A DNA stretch of 64,000 bases. Source: Ascidia mentula (Eukaryota > Chordata > Ascidiacea > Phlebobranchia > Ascidiidae). The notes below the pieces were generated by a model. The model was not told the DNA's origin, searched no databases, and saw only the letters and a list, made by a program, of their open reading frames with translations. The translations under genes and the position numbers were made by a program. The stretch is from assembly GCA_947561715.1 (NCBI GenBank), contig OX387201.1:18552001-18616000 (forward strand), written 5' to 3'. This document shows, piece by piece, positions 37,111 to 49,800 of this stretch; the stretch's first letter is position 1, and each line of letters starts with the position of its first letter.

Positions 37111-37184
37111 GTAATGATCTTTTACGATGGGAAGCTGTTTGCGTCAACCACCACGATAGAAAGCAGGTAGGAAGGGACAACAAT

Positions 37185-37315
37185 GAGATTTTACGGACGT
37201 TGGGTTTTAGGTTATTACGAGATGGAAAACAAAACGTTTTGTTCCGCGTAACTCGTCAACCGACTTCGAGGATTTAACGAGGGTTTTTTTACTACGGAGT
37301 TACGAAATACTGGGA
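37185..37315. repeat. One instance of a dispersed 115-230-bp module
   Basis: The module begins near ACAATGAG, continues with TTACGAG.TGGAAA, CGTTTTGTTCCGCG and TCGTCAACCGAC, and ends near TACGAAATA. Other instances lie at about 31.74, 32.70, 34.44, 35.88, 40.77, 42.49 and 42.78 kb. Most instances have an ATG in the same place, but the following frame is not conserved. Confidence 0.65.
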
Positions 37316-37607
37316 GAAACTTGTTGATGCGTGTTCCCAGACACGTAACCTAATAGAAGCAACCGAAACAATTTTAGTCACGACGCTTTCCAGCATACTG
37401 TGGTTTCATGTGGCTACGTCTAACATTGTCAAATTTTCAGGTTAGAATGCTGATTTGGGAACACGAACGTTTTATCTGTCAGCAATAAGGATTTGATTCT
37501 GTTTGGTATTTTTACAGAAAATATATTTTACAGAAAATATATTTGTAATTTGGATGCAACTTCATACAAACGCGATTGTGCAACGTCTTACGATAACATG
37601 ACAGTAA

Positions 37608-39690
37608 TTAATTTCTTATAATGTAAGTGAGATTTTCAGGCCGAGACGTTGTCAGAAGACAGTTTGCGTACATTGCGCCTATAAGCATACTTCGTTTGGC
37701 TTTCAAGAGACCGAGTTCCTCGGCGAAAGCGGACATGAGAGGACCGACATATCCGCGGCCCACCTCAGCAGACTTTAAAAATATACTAAAGTCGTCATAT
37801 GTCTGCCATAATTCGCTGGGGACGTGTATGTTACACTCCACGGCTCCTGATTTGATTCAAGGTGCCAACAACATCCATGAAAATTGTGTGGTGTTCAAAT
37901 CGCCGGCATAACCGCCAATCGGGACACGCTGCCGCCGAAGACGTACTTCACCTCGGTTCATTTCCCGTTGTGCATAGATCGAAAAGCAAGCGCCAAGCCA
38001 GCGATTCGTACGCTAGGAAGCCAAAACGCGCTGAACGGTCGACGCTAAATCGTCAGTTATTCTCGTCCAGTGTGGTCACATGATAAGGCCCGACAGGTAT
38101 GGCCAGAGACGTACAATGCAGGTACAAGGAATTTGCATCCCAACCAATAACAGCCTTGCAAAGTAAGGCGTCTTGACCGAATTTCAACGCTCGCGTTTGT
38201 GGAAACGGGAAAATATCATCGCCGGGCCACCTCGCAGAATATCTAGAATCAGATGGAATAGGTGCTTGTGTCGGCGGGGAAATAGCGCATAGCATACGTC
38301 ATCATTCGTGTCAATCATATCACGCATAGCGGATTTTTAAGACAGCCCCGTTAGTGACACGCCGTCTTTGAGCATATCGATGCCCTTTCGCATATACAAC
38401 GAGCGGAGATTTCGAATGGCCTCAACGAATGAAGTGACGTCCAGCAGGTTGTAATGAATAAGAAAGTCCTTCAGTGTAGACATGTCCCGTTCCTTCCACA
38501 CGCGTAAACAACCGTCGTAGACCTCTTGAGAAATGCCTTTACACTTTAGCTTGCTAAAAAAAGGCCTCTTTCGGTGATAAACAACGCAAGTTTAACTTGG
38601 CGCAGTGTAATTTCGCGCATCGAGAATAGTAAATCGCTTGGTTTGAACGCATAGGAAGTTGCTGGCTTTCTTTGGAACGAAAGTGATATTATCTTCTTGC
38701 AACGATCGAATGAACCATTTTCGCGTTATTGGAATATCGTTGCGAGCCGAATTGCATCCAATCACGGGGATGTTTTGCAGATAACATAGAAAATCGTTTC
38801 GCACACTTCGTACGGGTTTGCGCCCTGTCCGGGGTCAATTGCGAGCGCCTGTTTCACTTTGGCTTCTAGCAGGGGAAACGACCAATGAAAGCGTTAGCGC
38901 TTTGTTCTGTATTTGACCCAGGTAATTCATGAACCTGTCTATCAACTCCTGCGGTTGGCCTGTTGTGACGAAACACTCGTCCTGTTCGAACCCAGGTACG
39001 TCGCTGCACACGGCAACGCTGAGGGAAATGTGTACAGTTTGGCATTCCGTTTTATCCGTTCGTTCGGGTAAATTATGCCGACTCAACATCGCCTCGAAAT
39101 AGCAAATCACAAATGGATAAAAGCGCTGTTGCGGCGGTAACGTCAATGGCGCACAGTTGCAATTGTTCAAAAATCGTTGGCCTGATGAAAAATGCGCCAC
39201 CTGGAAATATCTCACGTGTGACAAGAGAACACGTTTTCAGGTGCTGCGCACAACGGTCAGTCCGAGTAAAGGTTACTTTGCACATCGGGCAAGCAAAGTT
39301 CGATGCGCAGGTAGGAAAATCCGTGTCGAGATTGAAATGGTTGTTTGTTAAATCCAGGTTCATGATGGTGTTGCGTTTTTTCTAAACGCGTAGAAAACTT
39401 CGGTATAAAATTTCGCACACCTCGTCGCTTTTAGCCTGAAAACGTTGATATTTAAACCAAAGCACGCTTCGATTTGAGGTAGAGCGCTCAAGCGTGCACC
39501 TCGGAAGTTATCAACACATTTTTCGCCGGAGAATTTTCGACATAACTTGGTGGCGATGCGACCAAGGCTATCGCCCTGTGGCAGCTTTAGGTGCGATGCG
39601 ATACATCGAAAAAGACAAAGGTTGTCTGTGATCGGTCGAACGTCAATCGTTTTATGAAATGTGATGAGACCGGTGTCCCTGAGATTCTCT
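37608..39690 (-). pseudogene. Polinton (Maverick) family-B DNA polymerase fossil
   Basis: In minus-strand order there is a zinc-finger-like N-terminal segment (CPMCKVTFTRTDRCAQHLKT), an exonuclease-domain part (IPVIGCNSARNDI), a polymerase-domain part (IGWDANSLYLHCTSLAIPVG) and a C-terminal part (VPSELWQTYDDFSIF). These match the protein-primed PolB of Polintons. It is broken in many places. It is more GC-rich than its surroundings and probably belongs with the capsid fossil at 29.5-30.5 kb, in opposite orientation. Confidence 0.8.
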
Positions 39691-39829
39691 CCTCTGTCAC
39701 CTATACACTACTGATGTTTACGCCAAATATTTTTATATTAATATTAGAAAATCAAAATGAGTAAAGCTTTTTCCCTCCCCGTAAATTTAAGTTTATTGGT
39801 TTATATGTAAAGTTTTGCACTCATTTCCC

Positions 39830-42720
39830 TTATGTCAGTTGTTTGTTTGATTTTAACGTGAGACATCGCTTTCCACTTCGTATTGTAATTAATCGTTAAA
39901 CCAGAACAAGCAACCTGCCAGCACCAACATGCTCGTGCAACGACGAACAAAGTTTAACGTGCTCACTATTACGACGTCAAACCTCGTTTGGAAACTTTCG
40001 TGTGACGTGTATCGTTAACATTCCGTATGCTTGTTTTGAACTGCATATGACACTGATTATCTATTTGTAAGATGTGTGACGCTAGGTGCTAACGTAGATA
40101 AGGTAACAACTTTAGATATCTTGCATTTCTATAATGTTGCATGAGAATGACTTTTTAAACGAGGTAATATGCTCAAGTCGTGTTTAAACCTTTCGTGTCA
40201 ACCAAAAATTACCAGAAGTTTACATTCTAAATCTGCATTAATGAATCTTAGCTGGGCACAAAATTATTGGGCTTGTTCCGCTTTATGTGTGTCAAAACCC
40301 ACCAGGTGGCATCAATTCACCACAAATGATTTATAAGAAGGAAAAAGTGTTGAAAAGCCCAATAATTCTGGCAAATATTTGTGGCAACAACAGGCCTATA
40401 AGTGCTCAGTTTAACATTATGTGGACAGCAAATATTATGAATATGTTGTAATGTTAGTCGCCAAACCGCGCATTGTTGTTCCGTGGATGAAATACACAAC
40501 TTGTGTTCTCCTATTTAACCACATTTAATGAAAACTTCATAAGGGTATAAAGAATGGTTAATATACAAAATATCGCGGATATACTTTGGTGAAAATGACC
40601 CATGAAACCGTTTATCAGTCAGATATGAAAGTGTACAATCAAATCAAGGCTTCTTTTGCACCTTTTAAGTTTATTTCACCATGTCTTGCTATAACTGTGT
40701 AGGATGTCGTTTGTGAAAAATGAATTAAAAAGTTTTTCTGTCGCTAAGGTAGGAAACAGATAGAGAAAAACGAGCTTTTGCCGACATTGGGTTTAAAACT
40801 ATTACGAGCTGGGAGATAAACGTTTTGTTCCCGGTAACTCGTCAACCGACATCGAAGTCTTTTTACGACGTAGGCACGAAATACCTTGGTCAATTTTTAA
40901 TGCGTGATCCTCGATTTAAAGAGAACGGAACAGATGGTGTCTGGCGCTAACCACATGTTTTGCCAACAAAAGTATACAAATTGGAGAAATCAGGTTTGAT
41001 GCGTTTCAGTGATTTTAATCTTTGTCACATTACGTATCACATACTACAAGAAACACGCGACTTTATACCAACCCGATTTTATATAAAGCAACCAAAATAA
41101 TCTTGACAAGATCCAGACAATTTACTTTTAAAAGTCAATATAAGTTTTTAAATACATTACACAATCGTGCCGTTTCCCCAAATCCAATATATTCACAGAC
41201 TAATATTGCACATTAACCCTGTCCACAACGACGCCCAATTCAACGTTAAGATAACTGGGATCTGTAGATTTTTACCGGTTTTCGCTCGAAGAGCAGCAAA
41301 ACTTGAAGGTCTGTGGATGACATTGTCATGCACTTACAGAAAAGAATCGACAAACTAAAAACCAAATAGCGCCCAACTGCACTACAGCACATAAGTAAAA
41401 CAAAACGTAGCAGTTTAAATGCAGTGACCATACATACTTCTCATCACTTGTTATTTTGTTTCACATGATAGATGTATGTGAGTATGGAAAACTATTACTT
41501 TGAGAAATCCACAGATTGCGACATCACTCTACACCAATATAACTTTCTCAAAGCCCATGTGTAGCACATGTCACGTGACTGCCTGTTGATATTGCCAAGC
41601 GCTGGCGCTCGCTGGCCAATTTTGTTCGTTCTATGTCAAGTCTAATTCTGATTATTGTGCATTTAAGTGCTGATTGGGGGACTCATAACTTATACTTGGC
41701 TGCATAAAAGGTTTGAATGTGTTTGTCGCTTTTGCAGAAAATACATTCTGGCAATTTGCATAACCCTGCATTAGATATATACGCATACGGTATTTTATCA
41801 CTAACGATGTAATCGAGGATTTAGTCAACAGGAGCACTTCGCATTTTTGTTATGTTTAAAACACAGTAACAAGAATCTTTATTGATAACACCGATGTGTT
41901 TTATATGTGTTTTGGATGAGTCAGCATCGTTCCACGAGAAGCAAGATGGTGATTTTAAATGCAGTTTTGTAGCCCGGTGAACAATCGTTTAATGTTGTAT
42001 GGTCTCAACGCTTAAAACGTATCAGTTGCGCCAAACTTTAATGTCTTTTGGAAATAGTTGATGAGGTCCGATAAAGGCAAATGTGATAAATTAGTTCAAA
42101 CTCAAGTCTGTACGCCTGATTGATTCAAACTGTGTTAATTTATAAGTTTCGAATGCAAAAACAAAGGCGAAAATTGTCGTGTAAAACAAGTTTTAATATT
42201 CATTCAGATAGATAGAAACATTTTTGGGATGAAATACGTTTGTAAACATCGATCTCGTATTTTAACATATCACACATAAATTTTGCTGGGATTTAGAGGT
42301 AGCACTTTATCACACATTTGTCAAGCCGATAGAATAATGCAATTGTGTTATTGGTTATTTAAGAAGCCACTTTCAGTTTATTGAATCCAGTACCTTTTTT
42401 ATGTACTCTAGAATCATAGAAGTAGAGTCTTATGCTATAATGTGAGTTCGATTTCAATTCATATGATTATTAGCACTGCTAAAACACCAACTATATCATT
42501 AGGCTAAAAGATAAACGTTTTTGTTCCGCGTAATACGTCAACCGACCTCGATGATTTATCAAGGACTTTGTAGGTCGTTATGTTCCAATATGATTATTCC
42601 TTATCACTGCAAATACGTGAGAAATAGTCCCATTGTACCTTGTAATAGTCATGTATGGATTGGTTCATTCTTTCGCGTACTTTCAGTTTGTTCGTCATGT
42701 CTGACGACGATTGTGTAGGT
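39830..42720. repeat. About 2.6-2.9-kb direct repeat, copy 2
   Basis: Second copy of 32130-34720, with small insertions (for example near 42.03-42.12 kb). No coding signature. Confidence 0.75.
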
Positions 42721-42779
42721 TGCCAATTGATGTTTTTAGTTTTTTCTCGCTGAGATAGCAAGCAGATGGAAACGGAGAA

Positions 42780-43660
42780 CAATGAGCTTTTACGGACAAT
42801 GGGTTTTGAACTGTTACGAGCTGGAAAGCAAAACATTTTGTTCCGCGAAACTCGTCAACCGACCTCGAGGATTTAACGAGGATTTTTTACGACATAGGTA
42901 CGAAATAACCTGGGCAACTTGTCAACGCATGGTCCCTGATTTGAAGCGAACGGTACAAGAGTCGCGCACCAACATATTGTGTGAACAAAGTAATCTAATG
43001 GGAACATTCAGGCACATGTGTTGCATTGTAGTGGTTTGAATCGATGCCACTTTACATATTGCATAACACAGACTCGAAAACTTTAACACGGTCAGCAACG
43101 ACGCTTCGCCCGTAAACATGAAAATTGTTCGTCGGATGTGAAACTCGTATTGTTCGTTGCGCCTTGGAAAGTTCGCGTACTTTTGATTGTCGGCTGTATT
43201 TGAACCATACAGAGCTGTTGTTTTAATATAAGAATTGTTTCAACCAACAGAGTTTAGCTGCACTTCAGAGTTAGGTGTGAGATTAAACAAAAGTGTGTTT
43301 ATTTATTTATTTATAAATCGATAAACTTCATGCGTCATGTTTGTTTTGTTATTTGTATGTGTTTGGAAGGTTAAAAAGGGTGAGTGATTAAGTTTTACTA
43401 GTAGCAGGTAACTGGTCCTTTTTAACGTGAAACTGTTTTGTATGAGAGACGATGATTTAGGTTTATTTGGTGAAATACTAAACTTGTTCGCTCGTTGGCC
43501 TTAAACCCAAATTACATCTAAGTTGTCGCAAAGAATTAAAGCTGTGACATAACGTCCACATGAAAATATTTGTGAATGAAGATTTTGATTTTTCAAAAAC
43601 CTAGTATTAGTGTCATTTGTCATTTTCGCCACATTCTCCCAACCTAAAGAATGTTTCCGT
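42780..43660. other. No gene seen
   Basis: Starts with a further instance of the dispersed module (42.78-42.91 kb), which happens to be open for 85 codons. The rest is noncoding and unrecognised. Confidence 0.4.
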
Positions 43661-43879
43661 TGGGGCTATGTTTCTGTCGATCAATAAAACTCGGTTTGCT
43701 TGCGTTCCCTAACAGGGTCGGTTAATATCCAACTGGTCGCCCAATCAGAGAGCACCGGGCTCTGTTTGCTTGCGTTCCCTAACAGTCCAACTGGGTCGGT
43801 GAATATCCAACGGGTCGTCGGTTTGCATCTTTTTGCTTTTTGGGACACAAACGTGGCCACACGCAGGTAGGCCAATGAT

Positions 43880-44380
43880 CTCTACTCCATCTTACTGATT
43901 GGATCGCACACTTTGGTCTTCAGGGAAGGTCTCGGTTGTGGGCTTCATTCGATGGAAGTGAATCGTTTGCTTTTTACCAGCCGCGTCCTCGATGATATAG
44001 TTGGCGGGGTCGCGGCCACTTTGACAACGCGTTAGGGTTATTTGAAAGGTCGCTGCAGCTTTTGCATTTTCCCACCAGGACTGCTGGGTCCGTGATTAGA
44101 ACTTAATCACCGACTGAATGAAGTCTCCCGTGTCAATCGTATTAACTTGTAGTCGGAGACGCATCATTTCCTCCGTTAGTTCAAAAGAATCGCGTAAACG
44201 ATAGATTTCGGCTTCGTATGATATCTCGTTCCCTTTTCCGACGTTCCCCCAACCAAATCTACGGACAGTTGTAGTGGTCGCCCTGTCAAAAGCGTATTGG
44301 GTGGAAATACCCAGACTGATACCCTGATGCGTTTTTTTTATGATATTGACACTCGATATAGCCCCGACAAAACTATTCTA
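43880..44380 (-). pseudogene. Ty3/gypsy-like pol 3'-end fossil
   Basis: The minus strand reads words typical of the region after the integrase core of gypsy-class elements, such as YEAEIYRLRDSFELTEEMM and GKKQTIHFHRMKP. It is broken and has no LTR that I can see. It is separate from the copies at 27.7 and 62.9-64.0 kb. Confidence 0.6.
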
Positions 44381-45310
44381 CTTTTTCACAACACCTGTAC
44401 CTATAGTTGCCTTTCGTCGACTTTCGATAAGGTTTATGCGATTCCTAGATGCCCACCTCCGAGCGCGTCCTCTTGTAGTGCAACAGTAACCCCTTGTCTT
44501 AAACTTAGAGGGAGAACTACTTTAAGTACAATCTTTACCCCGGAATCAGTTTCCACGCACAACTCCTTTCCCTTTTGCATTAGTGAAGTAAAGAGCGATC
44601 ACCAATGTCGAAAAGAAGCGTCTTAAGGACATGAAGAAATGAACGTCCCGTTTCCCCCGGGCGATTGCACGCGCCCTGTGCTTCGCGTTGCCTCTCTGAT
44701 CGTCCGGCATTGGTCCCATGGTGCAAGGCTCGTTTCTTTAGTTCTTTTTATTCGACTGCATAGAGGTTGTCCTCGCCATCCTCTATAGACCATTTTATGT
44801 CATCGTTGATGGATGCCAGGAACAAATGTTATTTAACCTGATCCATCGCTTCGATACTTTCGCAGCACAATTCGAAAGTTGAAATATTCCACTAGATCAT
44901 CGCCAGATCACAGCGGAGGTGGTTGTATTTAAACGTTAAGACTCACTGTAAAAAGACCGTTATAAAAAGACACCACACCCGGGTATTGCTCAGTGGGTGT
45001 GGTGACAGGGCCCTGGCTGATCGGCAAGTTATTACGCAATAATCTCGACAGCGCGGGAATTGAGCATAGTGAGATTTGAGGGGCGACCCCTTATTACTAA
45101 ATACAACCCTATAGAGACCCAAATAAGGTCATTACCCTAACCCTGTCTACCTAATTCAGAGATAGCCCGGAACCTGCAATAACGGCTCACCATTGAGGCC
45201 AAAATACCTCACACTATGGTTTCACTAAACGGGCATCTGACTTTAATAAAACAAACTGGTATCAAAAAGTGCGATGAAAATTACCCACAATACCACTGAG
45301 CCCTTCGGTA
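44380..45310. other. No gene seen; GC-richer intergenic stretch
   Basis: Between the gypsy-like fossil and duplication unit B. It may be further retroelement remains, but I recognise no family words. Confidence 0.4.
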
Positions 45311-45319
45311 CAAAATTCT

Positions 45320-46527
45320 CTCTTGGCAACAACCACTGTATAGCGCGACGCCCATCTCAAAACCAGCGGGTTGTTCACGCAGCACTCCTTGCACCGGCCA
45401 ATAAACCAATCAATGACTTGCATGTGATCCAATAAAGCGTTACGGGATGTGGCAAACGTAGAAATAGACAAGAGCGCAAAAATAATACAAAGGGGCAATT
45501 TGGTAAAACGTTAGTGCAGGAAACCGATGAAAAACAAAATATTGCAATGTGTTGTGCGCAAACGTAATAAAGACTGCTTTAAATAAACAACAGAGATATT
45601 CAAAGAAAGCAAAAAGAAGGGCATTAGTGCCGTGTGTCATTTTCGCCACACTTAATAAGGATGTATGAGTTAAAAAATCATCTGTCTTCCGTGTACATAA
45701 GATTGGTTTGTCAGCTGTGACGTCAAATGTTCCAGCGCATTCAGCTTCGCTTTTATGTTTTCTGATCAAACAAATCGGGAAACTGGGGAAGCCAAAGTTC
45801 AGACCCGCCATGAAACAACATGTTTGTGTCACGTAAGCGGCGTCAAAAGCACTGCTTTTTTCCTTAAGACCGATTAGTAGCAATGCAAAGTTAAGTGCAG
45901 GTACATATATTAGCCATATGGCGTATTTTAAAGATTCAAATAGTATTGAATTAATGATATCTGGAAAGAAATATTTATGAGCAATAAACAAGAAAAAGTT
46001 GGGCAATATACGAGAAAATATGTCAAACAAGCAAATGTGTGTAGACAGGTCATTGCGGAAACAAACATGACTGTACTAAAAATTACTCCTCCGGAAAGTA
46101 GTGCAGACCTACATTATGCTGATTTGAAGATCAATACCAATCAATAGAGTTTAAAGTGTATGTAGTCGGCAAAACACCAATCTTAACAAAAACTGCTCGT
46201 TACTAGAGGCAAACATCGTTTTTTGAGTCGTGCCATGACGCCAGTCTCAATTCAGGAGAATTATGGGAAACTTAAAAGTTTAGCGAACTTAGTACTCAAT
46301 AAACTGTTGTTTAAGCTATTCGAAAATCCTTTCTAACACCAATTTCATTAATTTGGAATAATATCACTAATCAACACTTTAAAAATCGACCCAGTATAAA
46401 AACAATACATAATTTCTTTTGTTTTTTGGGGGGAATATTTTTATGTTTACTCAATAGCGCCACCTATAGTTAGCGTCATCAGTCGTCTGCGCAACGATAA
46501 TTGACATCGCAAACTAGCCCAGATAGC
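45320..46527. repeat. Segmental duplication, left high-identity block (unit B)
   Basis: Counterpart of 9270-10505; small indels only. The block ends at AACTAGCCCAGATA, after which the two units cannot be aligned by eye until the NLR exons. Confidence 0.85.
45440..46030 (-). CDS. Hypothetical hydrophobic protein (copy B, open)
   Basis: A 196-codon minus-strand ORF starting MFDIFSRILPNFFLFIAH, with several hydrophobic segments (YAIWLIYVPALNFALLLIGL, LLFAFFEYLCCLFKAVF) separated by a Cys/Lys-rich stretch (CLIRKHKSEAECAGTF). It would be a multi-pass membrane protein if expressed. No family is recognised and no flanking exons were found. The duplicate at 9.27-10.06 kb is broken, so this may be a chance-open remnant. 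Confidence 0.35.
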   Translation of the reverse strand: MFDIFSRILPNFFLFIAHKYFFPDIINSILFESLKYAIWLIYVPALNFALLLIGLKEKSSAFDAAYVTQTCCFMAGLNFGFPSFPICLIRKHKSEAECAGTFDVTADKPILCTRKTDDFLTHTSLLSVAKMTHGTNALLFAFFEYLCCLFKAVFITFAHNTLQYFVFHRFPALTFYQIAPLYYFCALVYFYVCHIP

Positions 46528-46889
46528 GACCGAACTTAGTAAAAAGTGTTCTTTAACTTTGGTAAACTGTAAACATCTACTTAATAAAAAAAAGTAATTT
46601 CAGAAGGGCATTTAACATAGAATTTCTTACTTGTTATTGTATGCACATACTGTGGTAGTTTCTGCTACCAGCGTTGGTGTGTGAGATTAATGCTGATAAA
46701 CAACCAAAGTGAGTTGTTGGCGGTGGTAGATATTTTGGTGATATGGTCGTTGACTTATTTGCAACTATATGACAAAATCTTATGTTAGTGATACTGAATG
46801 ACTTTAGTTCTGTTTTTGTTTGCAGTCAAAATTTTTGTTATGTTTTGATATTGCTTCACATTTGAAAAAAGCTACAGCCAACACTCATC

Positions 46890-49800
46890 ATGTCGAGTCC
46901 TGAAACCCCGAGGAAACCAATGCCAGACACAAAACGTGTGGCCGATTTTGAAACAGAACCACAGAGACCAGGTAGGAAGTGGGTTTGAACAACTAATTTC
47001 TCAACAACGTTATGGTACTATTGTTCAAAATAACTCATTTCTGCAGTTTCTGCGCTCCTCTTTGCTTGATATCTATTAAATTAGGTGTTTTACCAGGTCC
47101 TTCACAGCAATTATCAACACAGAGAGCAAACATAGTTGATAGCATTGTTGGAGTTCAGGGTGGTGTGAATATAACGAAAAATTTCTACAATACACCAGGT
47201 ATTACAAATACACGTCATAGTTAACAACCACTGGACATGCCCATAGAGAAAAATATCCATTTGTAAATTATGTTTATGTTCCGTTTTTAAAGTTAGCAGC
47301 TTTATAGCTCAAGTGGGTAATTGCACAGACTTCGATTTATATAATTCTGTTGCAAATTCAAACAAAGACAAGTAAACAAATATGTAATGTTCTCTGTCTC
47401 CAACTGGTGTTAAAATATTGTGGTGTACTTGAGTAGTTCAGTTTTCTGCTTACTGAAAATAGAATATTTTTGTACTAAGATTCATCAAAGAGCAAAGCAG
47501 ATGATCAACAAGATGAAGGTAAAGTAATATGATTACTGTAACTCATAGGTTAGGGATACATTTAAAAAATTTAGCCCACAAAGATTTTTAATCAGAAGGG
47601 GTGGCAATTAGTTTTGGTCGCATACATTTTTGTAAGTACAAAATTTTTGCAAAAATTTATTGAAGCAGTGTCTACACCATACCATAAAACAAATAAAATG
47701 TTTTTGTTCTCCCAAAACTTAGCCAGTTGAACTGAAAACTTGGAATAACATCTTGCTACATAAAGTGTGTGTTCACTGGTCTTTTTTGCCTGCAGAGAAA
47801 ATGCAGCTCAAAGCCATCGAAATCATCAAAAATCAACAGAATGATCTTAAGGCTGTGGTTCCTCTTCCTGGTTTATGTGAAGAGGGAGTTCCAGATGTCA
47901 ATCCATCCCTAGAGGTCATTGACTTCTACAGAGGCGTCGATACCAAAAATGAAAGGTCACATTTGCCACCAACAGCAAAGGACAAAGTGGATCAAGGTCA
48001 GGGCAAACCCCTAACATTTGAGGAGTTGATTTCCACAATTGAAAAAGGTGATCAATTTCTTGCAATTATTGGCGCAGCGGGGTCAGGGAAAAGCACCATG
48101 TCCAAGAAACTGTATAAACGCATTAAAAAGAAGTATTTGGTGGTGCATCTAAGTTTCATGTATTTAAACTTTGGAGATGAAAAACTAACACTGCAAGAGC
48201 TTCTACTTGATAGACAGTTTCCTGATGTTGAACAAACTGTACGAGATGCTGCATTTAAATGGATGAAAAAAAATCCCCATAAATGTGTTTTATTATTTGA
48301 TGGATTAGATCAGGCAACATGGTCACTAGAAAATATGACAGCTATAAGTGCAAGTTACGAAAATTGTTTGACAGTTCAACAGCTTGTTGCCAATCTGTGC
48401 GGAAAAACCTTCTTCAAAAAATCATCTTTGATATTTACGTCCCGCCCCCATTCCCTGCTCACAATTCCTGTGGAAATTCGTCCAAAATCCATCATTAATG
48501 CCCATGATTTCTCTGCAGAAAACATGAAAAAGCTTTTTGATTTTTATGGTGGTGAAAAAGCAAGTGAACTGTGGACAAAACTTGAAACTGAATCTGCAGA
48601 AGTGCTAAATTTTTGTCGCAATCCATTACTTTTGCAATTTGTTTTGTATGCCAGTTTGTTTGGTGACAAAAACAGTTGTGGCACAATTACCAACATATTT
48701 AATGCTGTTTTGCAACAACTTGATGTGTCAGAACATACGAAGGACAAGGATACAAACTTTGTGAAAAAAGCCCTTGGCCAAATGGCGTATAATGGAAAGG
48801 CTCGTAAAACTGTTGTGTTTACCCATACAGACCTCTCTGAAGTGGGTCTTGATTATATCAAAGTACAAAATGTTATAATCAAACTACCCAAGTATTCCTG
48901 GCTACCACAGCGAAAAGTTTTTGATGGTGCCGAAGCAATTTTTTACTACACACATGAAACTCTGCAGGAATTCCTCGGGGCTTACTACATTTCCTTCTTC
49001 ATGCCAGATAAAGAGTTTGACAAAATTCTGAAAGAATTGGTTAGAAACGCAGACTGGGCCATGACGCGACGGTTTACTTGTGGCCTTTTGCTTGGAGAGA
49101 CAAGTGGTATGTAAAGCAGTCAAAACCATTGTTATATAAATTACATTTGCTTTAGTTGATATATTTGTTTACTATACAGCTACAAGAAGTGACAATGCTG
49201 AGGCTGGTGTTGGCAACGTCACAGATTCAGGAAGTCAGCAAACAGGTATGCAGACCAATGTTGCTCACATTTTTACACTTATGGTATGTCACCAAAATAA
49301 AATCATATCTTTTCATCCACATAAGTCAGTACCATAGAACCACGTGTTAATGCACGTAAAGCTTGAATACACAACTGTACAGAAATGACAATTACATTTG
49401 GATGCAAAAACATTAAGTAAAAGTCATTTGTAAAGAAAAATTCATGTCTACAATTCTATTTTTCCTAAAAATGTGTTTGATTTTCCAGGCAATAGTGGTA
49501 ACTTATTGGATGCACTTTCAAGATTTTTCCGTTTGCATCATGGAGTGTTGCGTGAGTACACGATATAAATGCAGATTGGATTTAAGCTTGTTAATGCACA
49601 GGTTCCGCTCAGCTTTAAGAAACAGTTGCTGTATTTCTAGAAAACAAAGGCAAAAACAAACCGTCCTACCAAATACATGTCAACAGTTTTATTGCAAATG
49701 TTGTTGTTTCTTGTTTTCCAGACAAACGTGCGAAATTATTGAATGCACTTTCAAGATATCTCCAATCTGAACCCAAGTATTACAATCTACTGAGTGAGTA

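Noticed and set aside
42782-43039. 85-codon ORF starting MSFYGQWVLNCYE
   Set aside because: It lies in the dispersed noncoding module; other instances share the ATG but not the frame.
44960-45130. CCCTAACCCT-type words as telomeric repeat
   Set aside because: Only isolated copies occur, without a tandem array.
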